This document shows positions 7,908-14,092 of a stretch of DNA of 14,344 nucleotides, in pieces; positions within the stretch are counted from its first letter, which is position 1, and each line of letters begins with the position of its first letter. Source of the DNA: Aquiluna sp. (lineage in GTDB: Bacteria > Actinomycetota > Actinomycetes > Actinomycetales > Microbacteriaceae); contig JALQVB010000022.1 in NCBI GenBank assembly GCA_023260495.1, positions 1-14,344 on the forward strand. The letters are read 5' to 3'. The notes under the pieces were generated by a model. That model made no database searches and had not been told where the DNA came from. It was given only the letters and a program-made list of their open reading frames with translations. The position numbers were made by a program, and so were the translations under genes.

Positions 7908-8347
7908 TGTTTTGCCCATTTTGCCGTCACGCTGATTCCCGCGTAGTTGATTCCAGAACCTCCGACGACGGGTCTGCAATTCGCAGGCGCCGCCAATGTC
8001 CAGCCTGCCAGAAGCGCTTCACCACCATCGAAACCGCCTCCCTCATGGTTACCAAGAGATCGGGGGTGACCGAGCAGTTCTCTCGCGACAAGATCATTTC
8101 TGGAGTGAGGAAGGCCTGTCAGGGTCGCCCGGTTACGGACGCGGATTTGGCCTTGCTGGCTCAGCAGGTCGAGGAGGCACTGCGTGCCACCGGGGCTGCC
8201 TCGATTGAGGCTCAGGACATTGGGCTAGCGATTCTCGAACCGCTAAGAAACTTGGACCATGTGGCCTACATGCGCTTTGCCAGCGTTTACCAGGCCTGGG
8301 ACTCTCTGGATGATTTTCAGGCTGCGATTGAAGACCTGAGAGACTGA
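7907..8347 (+). CDS. nrdR: NrdR, transcriptional repressor of ribonucleotide reductase genes
   Basis: 146 residues with the full NrdR layout. An N-terminal zinc ribbon has Cys3/Cys6 (CPFC) and Cys31/Cys34 (CPAC) around SRTSDDGSAIRRRRQ and KRFTTIE. An ATP-cone domain covers about residues 46-136 (VTKRSGVTEQFSRDKIISGV...VAYMRFASVY). NrdR binds ATP/dATP through the cone and represses nrd operons by binding NrdR boxes. No ribonucleotide reductase gene and no obvious NrdR box was seen here, so its targets are elsewhere. It is linked by one-base overlaps to hisD before it and pyrD after it, so it should be made as part of their transcript. Confidence 0.97.
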   Translation: MFCPFCRHADSRVVDSRTSDDGSAIRRRRQCPACQKRFTTIETASLMVTKRSGVTEQFSRDKIISGVRKACQGRPVTDADLALLAQQVEEALRATGAASIEAQDIGLAILEPLRNLDHVAYMRFASVYQAWDSLDDFQAAIEDLRD

Positions 8348-9354
8348 TGTATCAGTTCCTTTTCAACACTTTTCTCAAGCGAATTGACCCCGAAACTGCT
8401 CACCACCTGGGAGTTTTTGCCCTAAGGGCGATGCGCTGGATGGGTCTAATGCCACGAAAGCGAGTGGCGACGCCTGTTCAAGTTGCCGGAATTGAATTCC
8501 CAAACAGGATTGGAATGGCCGCGGGTTTCGATAAGAACGCCAAGCTGGTCTATGAGCTCGGCCTTTTGGGTTTTGGTCACGTTGAGATTGGCACGGTCAC
8601 CGGACAGCCCCAGCCTGGAAATCCAAAGCCACGACTGTTTCGGCTGCCTGCATATCGCGCGCTGATCAATCGAATGGGCTTTAACAATGATGGGGCCGAT
8701 GCGGTCGCAGAGCGCCTGAAAAGACTTCGCGCCAAGCACTCGGCCCCAGGAAAGCTTCCAGTCATCGGCGTCAACATCGGCAAGACTAAGGTGGTGGATT
8801 TGGCAGACGCTGCCGCCGACTACGCCTACAGCGCGGAGCGATTGGCGCCATTCGCCGACTACGTGGCGGTTAACGTCTCGAGCCCGAATACTCCTGGTTT
8901 GCGAGATTTGCAGCAGGTGGAGGTGCTCAAACCCATTCTTGAGGTCGTTGTTGCAAAGTCAATGGGCAAGCCGGTATTTGTGAAAATTGCGCCTGATCTC
9001 GCCGACGAGGATGTCATTGCAGTTGCGCAGTCGGCCACCGAGGTCGGCCTTGCCGGGGTGATTGCCACCAACACCACCATTTCGCGCGATGCGGTTAGCG
9101 GTGAGAATGCCGCAGAGCAGGGAGGCCTATCTGGTGCCCCGGTGGCAGAGCGTTCACTTGAGCTACTTAGCCTGTTGCGGCGCGAGCTGCCACAGAGCAT
9201 GGCGGTGATATCTGTTGGCGGCATAGAAACTGCCACAGACGTAGCCCAGCGCCTAGCGCTTGGTGCCGATTTGGTGCAGGGCTACACCGGGTTTATTTAC
9301 CGAGGCCCGTTTTGGGCGAGCGAGCTAGCTAAGGGCGAGTCTCTGGGCTCTTAG
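8347..9354 (+). CDS. pyrD: Dihydroorotate dehydrogenase, class 2 (quinone-dependent)
   Basis: 335 residues. The N-terminal helical extension (MYQFLFNTFLKRIDPETAHH to about residue 38) marks class 2, the membrane-associated enzyme that oxidises dihydroorotate to orotate with quinone as acceptor. FMN/substrate motifs: GMAAGFDKNAKL, HVEIGTVTGQPQPGNPKPR, INRMGFNNDGAD, GVNIGKTK. NVSSPNTPGLRDLQ (from residue 176) contains the catalytic Ser typical of class 2. VKIAPDL, TNTT, GGLSGAPV and SVGGI follow. The ATG overlaps the nrdR stop. The last 26 bases overlap the 3' end of the convergent aldo/keto reductase gene, so both messages carry antisense ends. Confidence 0.97.
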   Translation: MYQFLFNTFLKRIDPETAHHLGVFALRAMRWMGLMPRKRVATPVQVAGIEFPNRIGMAAGFDKNAKLVYELGLLGFGHVEIGTVTGQPQPGNPKPRLFRLPAYRALINRMGFNNDGADAVAERLKRLRAKHSAPGKLPVIGVNIGKTKVVDLADAAADYAYSAERLAPFADYVAVNVSSPNTPGLRDLQQVEVLKPILEVVVAKSMGKPVFVKIAPDLADEDVIAVAQSATEVGLAGVIATNTTISRDAVSGENAAEQGGLSGAPVAERSLELLSLLRRELPQSMAVISVGGIETATDVAQRLALGADLVQGYTGFIYRGPFWASELAKGESLGS

Positions 9355-10327
9355 TCAGCTCTGGATCTGTAACGACCACGTCACCCAGAATCTCGTCAAC
9401 CTTCGCCATGATCTCGGCTGGAATCTTGACTCCCGCCGCCTTGGCGTTCGAGGCGATCTGCTCAGGGCGCGAGGCGCCAACGATTGCGGCTGCAATGTTT
9501 GGGTTCTGAAGTACCCAGGCGACGGCAAATTGAGCCAGATCAAGACCCAGCTCCTCAGCCAGCGGCTTCAAGTTCTGCACTCTGGTCAGCACGTCATCAG
9601 TCATGAATTTTTCAATGAAGGCCGAGATGTTTGGGTCCGCAGCTCGCGACCCTTCAGGCACTGGCTGGCCTGGCAGATACTTTCCGGAGAGCACTCCCTG
9701 AGCAATCGGAGACCACACAATTTGGCTTAGACCAAGCTCCTCAGAGGTAGGCACTACCTTTTCCTCAATTACCCGCCAGAGCATCGAGTACTGCGGCTGG
9801 TTTGAGATCAGCTGGAAACCGAGCTGGTCAGCCAAAGCGCGACCCGCGCGAATTTGCTCGGCGTTCCATTCTGAGACGCCTACATACAGAACCTTGCCCT
9901 GGCGAACCAAGTCGGCAAATGCGGTCATGGTCTCCTCCAGCGGAGTTTCATAGTCAAAGCGGTGAGCCTGGTAGAGCTCGATGTAGTCGGTTTGCAGGCG
10001 CTTCAGCGAGCCATGCAACGATTCAAAAATATGCTTGCGAGATAATCCAACGTCGTTCGGACCCTTTTCGGCAACGGGCCAGTAAACCTTGGTGAGGATT
10101 TCTAGACCTTCGCGGCGCTGACCCTTCAGGGCGTTACCCAGAACTACCTCAGCGGCTTGGTTGGCGTAGGCGTCGGCTGTGTCAAAGGTTGTGATGCCGG
10201 CATCTAGGGCGGCATGCACGGTCTTGGTTGCCTGCTCGTCCGCCACCTGGGAGGCGTGTGTCAACCAGTTGCCGTAAATGATCTCCGAGACCTTGAGGCC
10301 CGAGTTTCCGAGGTATCTAAATTCCAT
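9329..10327 (-). CDS. Aldo/keto reductase, potassium-channel beta-subunit-like group
   Basis: 332 residues, a TIM-barrel NADPH-dependent oxidoreductase. The catalytic tetrad is visible as Asp49 and Tyr54 (TTFDTADAYANQAAE), Lys80 (EILTKVYW) and His122 (LYQAHRFD). YVGVSEWNAEQI, SNQPQYSMLWR, VWSPIAQGVLSGKY and AAIVGASRPEQI are typical of the Kv-beta/YghZ-like branch. The physiological aldehyde or ketone substrate cannot be told. GAAAGGG (10343-10337, minus) precedes the ATG by nine bases. It lies 19 bases after the DUF3043 gene on the same strand, so the two are probably cotranscribed. Confidence 0.93.
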   Translation of the reverse strand: MEFRYLGNSGLKVSEIIYGNWLTHASQVADEQATKTVHAALDAGITTFDTADAYANQAAEVVLGNALKGQRREGLEILTKVYWPVAEKGPNDVGLSRKHIFESLHGSLKRLQTDYIELYQAHRFDYETPLEETMTAFADLVRQGKVLYVGVSEWNAEQIRAGRALADQLGFQLISNQPQYSMLWRVIEEKVVPTSEELGLSQIVWSPIAQGVLSGKYLPGQPVPEGSRAADPNISAFIEKFMTDDVLTRVQNLKPLAEELGLDLAQFAVAWVLQNPNIAAAIVGASRPEQIASNAKAAGVKIPAEIMAKVDEILGDVVVTDPELTKSPETRP

Positions 10328-10346
10328 GTCAGGGTTCCCTTTCTAG

Positions 10347-10892
10347 TTACTGCCGGTCAAGCTTGGTGAAGCGAGCCACCTGTGGTTTAGGAATGCGCAG
10401 TGCGCGCATCTGAATAGAGCGCATGGCCGAATACCATGCGATTCCTTGCTCGACATTTTCTGCGCCAAATTTCGCGCCAACGCGCTTTTTAGCAACCCGG
10501 CCAACAATGGCCGCGTCGATTGCGACGATGCCGAATAGGCCCCACATGGCAAAAAGGGCGACAACCTGTAGCAGGAGTGAATCGATGAAAGTCATGAAGA
10601 CCACGATGAACAGCATCGGGAGCACAAGCTCTCCGGCCGTGAATCGAGCATCCACTACATCGCGGGCATAACGTCGCTGCGGCCCCTTATCGCGCGGCCC
10701 AAGGTAGCGCTCTTCACCGGCCATCATGCCCTCTCGGGCCACCTGCCGGGCGGCACGAACCTTCTCGCGATCAGCCTTGATGGCTTCCTTGCTTCGGTCG
10801 CCGACCAGGGGCTTCTTCCTAGCACGCTCCTGCTCCTTTCGCGGGGGAGTGGGGCGACCTTTGCCCTGAGGCGACTTCTCGTTATCTGACAT
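10347..10892 (-). CDS. DUF3043 family membrane protein, function unknown
   Basis: 181 residues. A long, highly basic cytoplasmic N-terminus (KGRPTPPRKEQERARKKPL, then Lys/Arg-rich to about residue 80) contains GMMAGEERYLGPRDKGPQRR (55-74), the segment I recognise from the actinobacterial DUF3043 family. Two membrane helices follow (about 87-103 and 108-130), then a basic C-terminal region. No function is known. GAAAGG (10903-10898, minus) sits five bases before the ATG. Its promoter candidate overlaps that of the divergent M20 gene. Confidence 0.88.
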   Translation of the reverse strand: MSDNEKSPQGKGRPTPPRKEQERARKKPLVGDRSKEAIKADREKVRAARQVAREGMMAGEERYLGPRDKGPQRRYARDVVDARFTAGELVLPMLFIVVFMTFIDSLLLQVVALFAMWGLFGIVAIDAAIVGRVAKKRVGAKFGAENVEQGIAWYSAMRSIQMRALRIPKPQVARFTKLDRQ

Positions 10893-10927
10893 GCTTACCT
10901 TTCAGAATCTCCCACTAGATTACCTAC
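10893..10927. promoter_or_regulatory. Bidirectional promoter candidate with symmetric -10, M20 gene read leaderless
   Basis: Only 35 bases separate two divergent starts. TAGATTA (10916-10922) reads TAGATT on the plus strand and TAATCT on the minus strand, both TAnnnT -10 forms. On the plus strand the TAGATT ends six bases before the ATG at 10928 and there is no ribosome site, the arrangement of leaderless actinobacterial genes. On the minus strand a start near 10910 leaves a leader of about 18 bases with GAAAGG for the DUF3043 gene. Clear -35 elements are lacking. Confidence 0.5.
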
Positions 10928-12334
10928 ATGGCCAATCAAGAAATTCCACTAAACCAATCCCAGCTGACAAGCGCCAAAGAGTTTGCCGACAGAACCTTCC
11001 CGCAGGCTCTGGCTCAACTTGGAGATCTGGTCAAGATTCCAGGAGTGGCTTGGCCTAGCTTCGACCCCAAATTCCTTGAAGAATCGGCGCAAGCGGTTAA
11101 GGCGCAGCTGCAGCAGCTCAAATTCTTTGACTTCGTAGAGATTCGCAAGGCAGCAAAGCCGGATGGTCAGCTCGGAGCGCCAGCTGTAGTTGCCAGGAGA
11201 GCGGGAAAAAACGGCGCTCCACACGTCTTGCTCTACGCACACCACGACGTGCAGCCGCCGGGGAAAGACGAGCTTTGGGACTCGGAGCCTTTTGTAGCAA
11301 CGCTGCGGGGAGACAGGCTCTACGGCAGGGGGGCGTCGGATGACAAATCTGGAGTGATCACGCACCTTTTTGCCATTCGGGGTCTAACTGAGCTAGTTGA
11401 TAGCCCAGATGTTGGGGTCACTGTTTTCATCGAGGGAGAGGAAGAAGCTGGATCACCGTCCTTTCAAAACTTTCTTGCCGATAACAAAGACGACCTAGCC
11501 GCCGACCTAATCATCGTGGCGGACAGCGGAAACTGGTCTACTGAAACCCCCGCGCTCACAGCTAGTTTGCGCGGCATGATTTCTCAAACTTTCAGCCTGC
11601 AGACACTGGACCACGCAGTCCACTCTGGCCTTTATGGCGGGCCGCTGCCGGATGCGATGACGGCAATGATTCGGCTTTTAGGAACTCTGTGGGATGAAGA
11701 CGGCAACGTAGCCATTGCTGGCTTGGAATCCGAGCCCATGAATGGCCCAGAAATCTCACTTGAGCAGCTAAGGCACGAATCGGGAATGCTTTCGACTTCA
11801 GGTCGCATGGGAAGTCATCCACTTGCCCAGCAGCTCTGGGGGGAGCCTGCAGCAACTGTTATCGGTATCGATGCGCCTGCGGTCGATGTTTCATCCAACA
11901 CCGCTCTTCCTTCGGTGCGCGCACGTGTGTCGGTTCGCATCGCACCTAGTCAGGACCCTGCTGCTGCCCTGGAGGCGCTCAAGAGTCACCTGGGCAACAA
12001 CGCACCGTTTGGCGCACAGCTCGAGTTTGGGGAGTCTGAGGCGGGCCCCGGATACCGTGCTAAAGATGGCAGGTATGCGGCGCTCATGCACGGAATATTG
12101 AGTGGAAATTGGGGCCAGCAAAGCGTTGATATGGGCATCGGAGCATCGATTCCATTCATTGCAGACTTTGCTAAGGCTTTTCCCGCAGCGGAGATTTTGG
12201 TGACGGGAGTCGAGGATCCGGACTCCAGAGCGCACTCGCCGAATGAATCACAGCACCTACCCACACTCAGAAAGGCAATTGCCTCGGAGACCGCACTGCT
12301 AATTCACGCCAATTCTTTGACCTTGAATGGTTAA
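10928..12334 (+). CDS. M20 family metallopeptidase (dipeptidase-like)
   Basis: 468 residues, a cytoplasmic di-zinc peptidase of the carnosinase/dipeptidase-like M20 group. Metal-site motifs are complete: LLYAHHDVQP (His105 and Asp107), LYGRGASDDKSG (bridging Asp138), FIEGEEEAGSP (Glu171 as catalytic base, Glu172 as ligand), VADSGNW, and AHSPNE near the C-terminus. DHAVHSGLYGGPLPDA belongs to the inserted dimerisation domain and resembles the LHSG-x-x-GG motif of carnosinase-like enzymes. It probably hydrolyses dipeptides or related amides; the substrate is unknown. No ribosome site precedes the ATG (see the leaderless promoter). There is no signal peptide. Confidence 0.93.
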   Translation: MANQEIPLNQSQLTSAKEFADRTFPQALAQLGDLVKIPGVAWPSFDPKFLEESAQAVKAQLQQLKFFDFVEIRKAAKPDGQLGAPAVVARRAGKNGAPHVLLYAHHDVQPPGKDELWDSEPFVATLRGDRLYGRGASDDKSGVITHLFAIRGLTELVDSPDVGVTVFIEGEEEAGSPSFQNFLADNKDDLAADLIIVADSGNWSTETPALTASLRGMISQTFSLQTLDHAVHSGLYGGPLPDAMTAMIRLLGTLWDEDGNVAIAGLESEPMNGPEISLEQLRHESGMLSTSGRMGSHPLAQQLWGEPAATVIGIDAPAVDVSSNTALPSVRARVSVRIAPSQDPAAALEALKSHLGNNAPFGAQLEFGESEAGPGYRAKDGRYAALMHGILSGNWGQQSVDMGIGASIPFIADFAKAFPAAEILVTGVEDPDSRAHSPNESQHLPTLRKAIASETALLIHANSLTLNG

Positions 12335-12344
12335 GATAGGACTT

Positions 12345-12358
12345 GGAGGTTATTTATG
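12345..12358 (+). promoter_or_regulatory. Strong ribosome binding site of the Fe-S carrier gene
   Basis: GGAGG at 12345-12349 lies six bases before the ATG at 12356, the best Shine-Dalgarno match in the window. The 21-base gap after the M20 gene also holds TAAGAT (12332-12337), a TAnnnT element spanning the M20 stop, but without a well-spaced -35. Confidence 0.6.
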
Positions 12359-12697
12359 TCTGATGTCATGACCCACGGTGTCAAGCTGACCGATGTGGCC
12401 GCTAACAAGGTGCGCACGCTCTTGGAGGCCGAGGGCAGAGACGACCTAAGGTTGCGAGTTGCTGTTCAACCTGGTGGCTGCTCCGGCCTGATCTACCAGC
12501 TATTTTTTGACGAAATGCTCGAAGAAAGCGATGCAATCGCTGATTTCGATGGAGTCGAGGTTGTTGTTGACGCCATGAGCGTCCCGTACCTAGATGGCGC
12601 TGAGATTGACTTCGAAGACACCATTCAGAAGCAGGGTTTCACCATTGACAACCCAAACGCATCGGGATCTTGCGCCTGCGGCGACTCATTCTCCTAA
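12356..12697 (+). CDS. erpA: A-type iron-sulfur cluster carrier/insertion protein (ErpA/HesB/IscA family)
   Basis: 113 residues, normal family length. The three cluster-binding cysteines are present: Cys42 in PGGCSGLIYQL, and Cys106 and Cys108 in GSCACGDSF at the C-terminus. LRVAVQPGG and YLDGAEIDFED are further family marks. Such proteins receive Fe-S clusters from the SUF scaffold and hand them to apo-enzymes. It is followed by the cytochrome c oxidase genes, a neighbourhood consistent with supplying respiratory Fe-S proteins, though that link is inference. ErpA, IscA and SufA cannot be separated safely from sequence alone. Confidence 0.92.
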   Translation: MSDVMTHGVKLTDVAANKVRTLLEAEGRDDLRLRVAVQPGGCSGLIYQLFFDEMLEESDAIADFDGVEVVVDAMSVPYLDGAEIDFEDTIQKQGFTIDNPNASGSCACGDSFS

Positions 12698-12709
12698 AAA
12701 CACCACCAA

Positions 12710-12730
12710 ACGGAGCCTTCGCGCCTCCGT
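12710..12730 (+). terminator. Possible hairpin after the Fe-S carrier gene
   Basis: ACGGAG (12710-12715) pairs with CTCCGT (12725-12730) around a nine-base loop, 13 bases after the stop. There is no U-tract behind it, so it is a weak terminator or an mRNA-end hairpin at best. Confidence 0.35.
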
Positions 12731-12737
12731 CTGAGGG

Positions 12738-12769
12738 TAAACTTGAACGAGCAATTGCAACTTGAAGGA
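12738..12769 (+). promoter_or_regulatory. Repeat/palindrome leader and candidate promoter before ctaC
   Basis: AACTTGAA occurs twice, at 12740-12747 and 12759-12766 (19-base period). The perfect palindrome GCAATTGC (12751-12758) abuts the second copy. TAAACT (12738-12743) is a possible -10. The second copy runs into GAAGGA (12764-12769), the ribosome site for ctaC. A regulator bound here could affect both transcription and translation of the oxidase genes; that is inference. Confidence 0.35.
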
Positions 12770-12776
12770 TGTTTCA

Positions 12777-13631
12777 TTGACTAAGCCACGTCGATCCCTG
12801 AGAGCGGCAGGAGTCCTATCTTCCCTAGCCCTCGTGCTAACGGGTTGTTCCGCTGAGTTACAGCGGGGATTCTTGCCAGACGCCTCTGGAGTTACCAACC
12901 ACACCGATCGCATCATGGGTCTTTGGAACACATCCTGGATCGTTCTTTTGGCTGTTGGTGTTATCGCATGGGGCCTCATGGCCTGGGCTCTTATTGTGTA
13001 CCGTCGTCGCCAGGGTGAGACCGGCATTCCGCAGCAGCTCCGCTACAACATGCCGATTGAAGCCCTGTTCACCTCGATTCCGCTGATTTTGGTGGTTGGC
13101 TTCTTCGCTTTCACCGCTCGGGACATGGCAGCGATTGAAGCCAAAGTTGAAAACCCTGATGTTCACATTGAGGTAATCGCAAAGCAGTGGAGCTGGGACT
13201 TCAACTACGTTGACGAGAACGTCTACGAAACCGGAATCCAGGCTCAGTTCACTGGCGACGAAGAGTCAGTAATGGAGACCCTGCCAACCCTTTACCTGCC
13301 GGTGGGCAAGAGCGTGCAGATTGACCTGACTTCGCGTGACGTAATTCACAGCTTCTGGGTGGTCGAATTCCTATACAAGAAGGACATGTTCCCGGCCCAG
13401 ACCAATGTCATGTACTTCACCCCGTTGAAAGAGGGAACTTACGTAGGTAAGTGTGCCGAGCTTTGTGGCGAGTATCACTCCATGATGCTTTTCAATGTAG
13501 AGGTGGTTTCCCAGGCTGAATACGACCAGCAGATGGCGGCACTTGCAGCCGCCGGCCAGGTCGGTCAGCTCTCGACGGATTACAACAGAAACCAGAACCT
13601 ACCTGGTGGCGACCCAGAGATTAGGGGATAG
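12777..13631 (+). CDS. ctaC: Cytochrome c oxidase subunit II, lipoprotein
   Basis: 284 residues from TTG 12777, chosen because GAAGGA (12764-12769) is seven bases upstream and the N-terminus MTKPRRSLRAAG is a normal signal peptide; TTG 12762 would add five residues. The lipobox LTGC puts the acylated Cys at 24. Two membrane helices follow (about 50-75 and 94-113). The periplasmic-side cupredoxin domain carries KQWSWDFNY and the complete CuA centre: His191 (DVIHSFW), Cys226, Glu228, Cys230, His234 and Met237 (CAELCGEYHSMM). It takes electrons from cytochrome c (in Actinobacteria usually the bcc-bound cytochrome) and passes them to subunit I. The ctaD start lies three bases after the stop, so the pair forms an operon. 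Confidence 0.96.
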   Translation: MTKPRRSLRAAGVLSSLALVLTGCSAELQRGFLPDASGVTNHTDRIMGLWNTSWIVLLAVGVIAWGLMAWALIVYRRRQGETGIPQQLRYNMPIEALFTSIPLILVVGFFAFTARDMAAIEAKVENPDVHIEVIAKQWSWDFNYVDENVYETGIQAQFTGDEESVMETLPTLYLPVGKSVQIDLTSRDVIHSFWVVEFLYKKDMFPAQTNVMYFTPLKEGTYVGKCAELCGEYHSMMLFNVEVVSQAEYDQQMAALAAAGQVGQLSTDYNRNQNLPGGDPEIRG

Positions 13632-13634
13632 TAA

Positions 13635-14000
13635 ATGGCGACTATAACTCAACCCAAGACCAACCCTTCGACCTTTGTTCCCAAGAAGGACAAGGGCCGC
13701 ATTCTGGTTGACTGGCTCACCACTACCGATCACAAGAAGATTGGTTACCTCTACTTCATCACCTCCTTCATGTACTTCCTCATCGGTGGTGTGATGGCGC
13801 TTATTATTCGCGCGCAGCTCACGATGCCGGGACTGGACATTGTGGCAACCAAGGAGCAGTACAACCAGCTGTTCACCATGCACGGCACCATCATGCTTCT
13901 GATGTTTGCAACCCCGCTATTCGCGGGCTTCGCGAACGTGCTGATGCCGGTTCAGATTGGCGCTCCCGACGTGGGTCCAAAGTGTCTGGCATTGTTGTGA
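13635..14000 (+). CDS. ctaD: Cytochrome c oxidase subunit I, 5' part only, cut by a chimeric join
   Basis: The first 113 codons (13635 to about 13974) are a normal actinobacterial subunit I start: DWLTTTDHKKIGYLYFITS with the first helix, YNQLFTMHGTIMLL with His83 as the low-spin haem a ligand, then FANVLMPVQIGAPDV. The next residues should continue into the third helix (normally AFPRLN...), but the frame instead reads GPKCLALL and stops at 14000. That tail comes from joined foreign sequence, not from a natural truncation. AGGGGAT at 13623-13629 is the ribosome site. The real protein (usually about 550-580 residues, haem a3-CuB oxygen reduction site) is not otherwise present here. Confidence 0.93.
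   Translation: MATITQPKTNPSTFVPKKDKGRILVDWLTTTDHKKIGYLYFITSFMYFLIGGVMALIIRAQLTMPGLDIVATKEQYNQLFTMHGTIMLLMFATPLFAGFANVLMPVQIGAPDVGPKCLALL
13969..13974. other. Chimeric junction 1: ctaD joined to inverted GuaB1-like fragment
   Basis: ctaD homology ends at GAPDV (codon ends 13973). Minus-strand GuaB1 homology ends at LDPR, whose codons cover the same bases. The six bases ACGTGG are compatible with both parents (Asp-Val-Ala of subunit I on plus, Pro-Arg of GuaB1 on minus), which suggests a short shared sequence at the join. The left parent is on plus and the right parent on minus, so orientation flips here. Confidence 0.7.
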
Positions 14001-14088
14001 GCTCTTGTGTCATGACCTGACCCAACTGAGTAAAGCGATCGACGCTCTGAAGATCATCCTCAGTCACAATGCCTACTGGCTTATTGCC
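13969..14088 (-). pseudogene. Fragment of an actinobacterial GuaB1-type CBS-domain protein, in a chimeric join
   Basis: Read on the minus strand, this stretch gives NKPVGIVTEDDLQSVDRF followed by TQLGQVMTQELTTMPDTLDP and Arg. That closely follows the CBS-domain segment of the actinobacterial IMP dehydrogenase-related GuaB1 family (recalled form: GRPVGVVTEADCADVDRFTQ, then VMSTDLLTLPDGVDPREAF). GuaB1 is the second, IMPDH-like protein of Actinobacteria, linked to GMP reductase activity. Only about 39 codons are present, with neither start nor end of the gene. It is bounded by ctaD on one side and uvrD-like sequence on the other, so it is a joined fragment and not a gene at this place. Confidence 0.7.
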
Positions 14089-14092
14089 TTCA
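14083..14092. other. Chimeric junction 2: GuaB1-like fragment joined to uvrD
   Basis: On the minus strand UvrD homology ends at NFEG and GuaB1 homology begins at about NKPVGIVT. The glycine codon (bases 14086-14088) fits both parents (EG of UvrD, DG/G before NKPVG of GuaB1). The join happens to keep one reading frame open, which makes a false fusion protein. The exact breakpoint is uncertain by several bases. Confidence 0.65.

Noticed and set aside
12710..12730. Full rho-independent terminator after the Fe-S carrier gene
   Set aside because: The six-base stem is present but is followed by CTGAGG rather than a T-run, so I keep it only as a low-confidence hairpin.
12686..13027. 113-codon minus-strand frame covering the start of ctaC and the gap before it
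   Set aside because: It would cover the ctaC signal peptide and promoter region, and the translation is Arg/Pro-rich without recognisable motifs.
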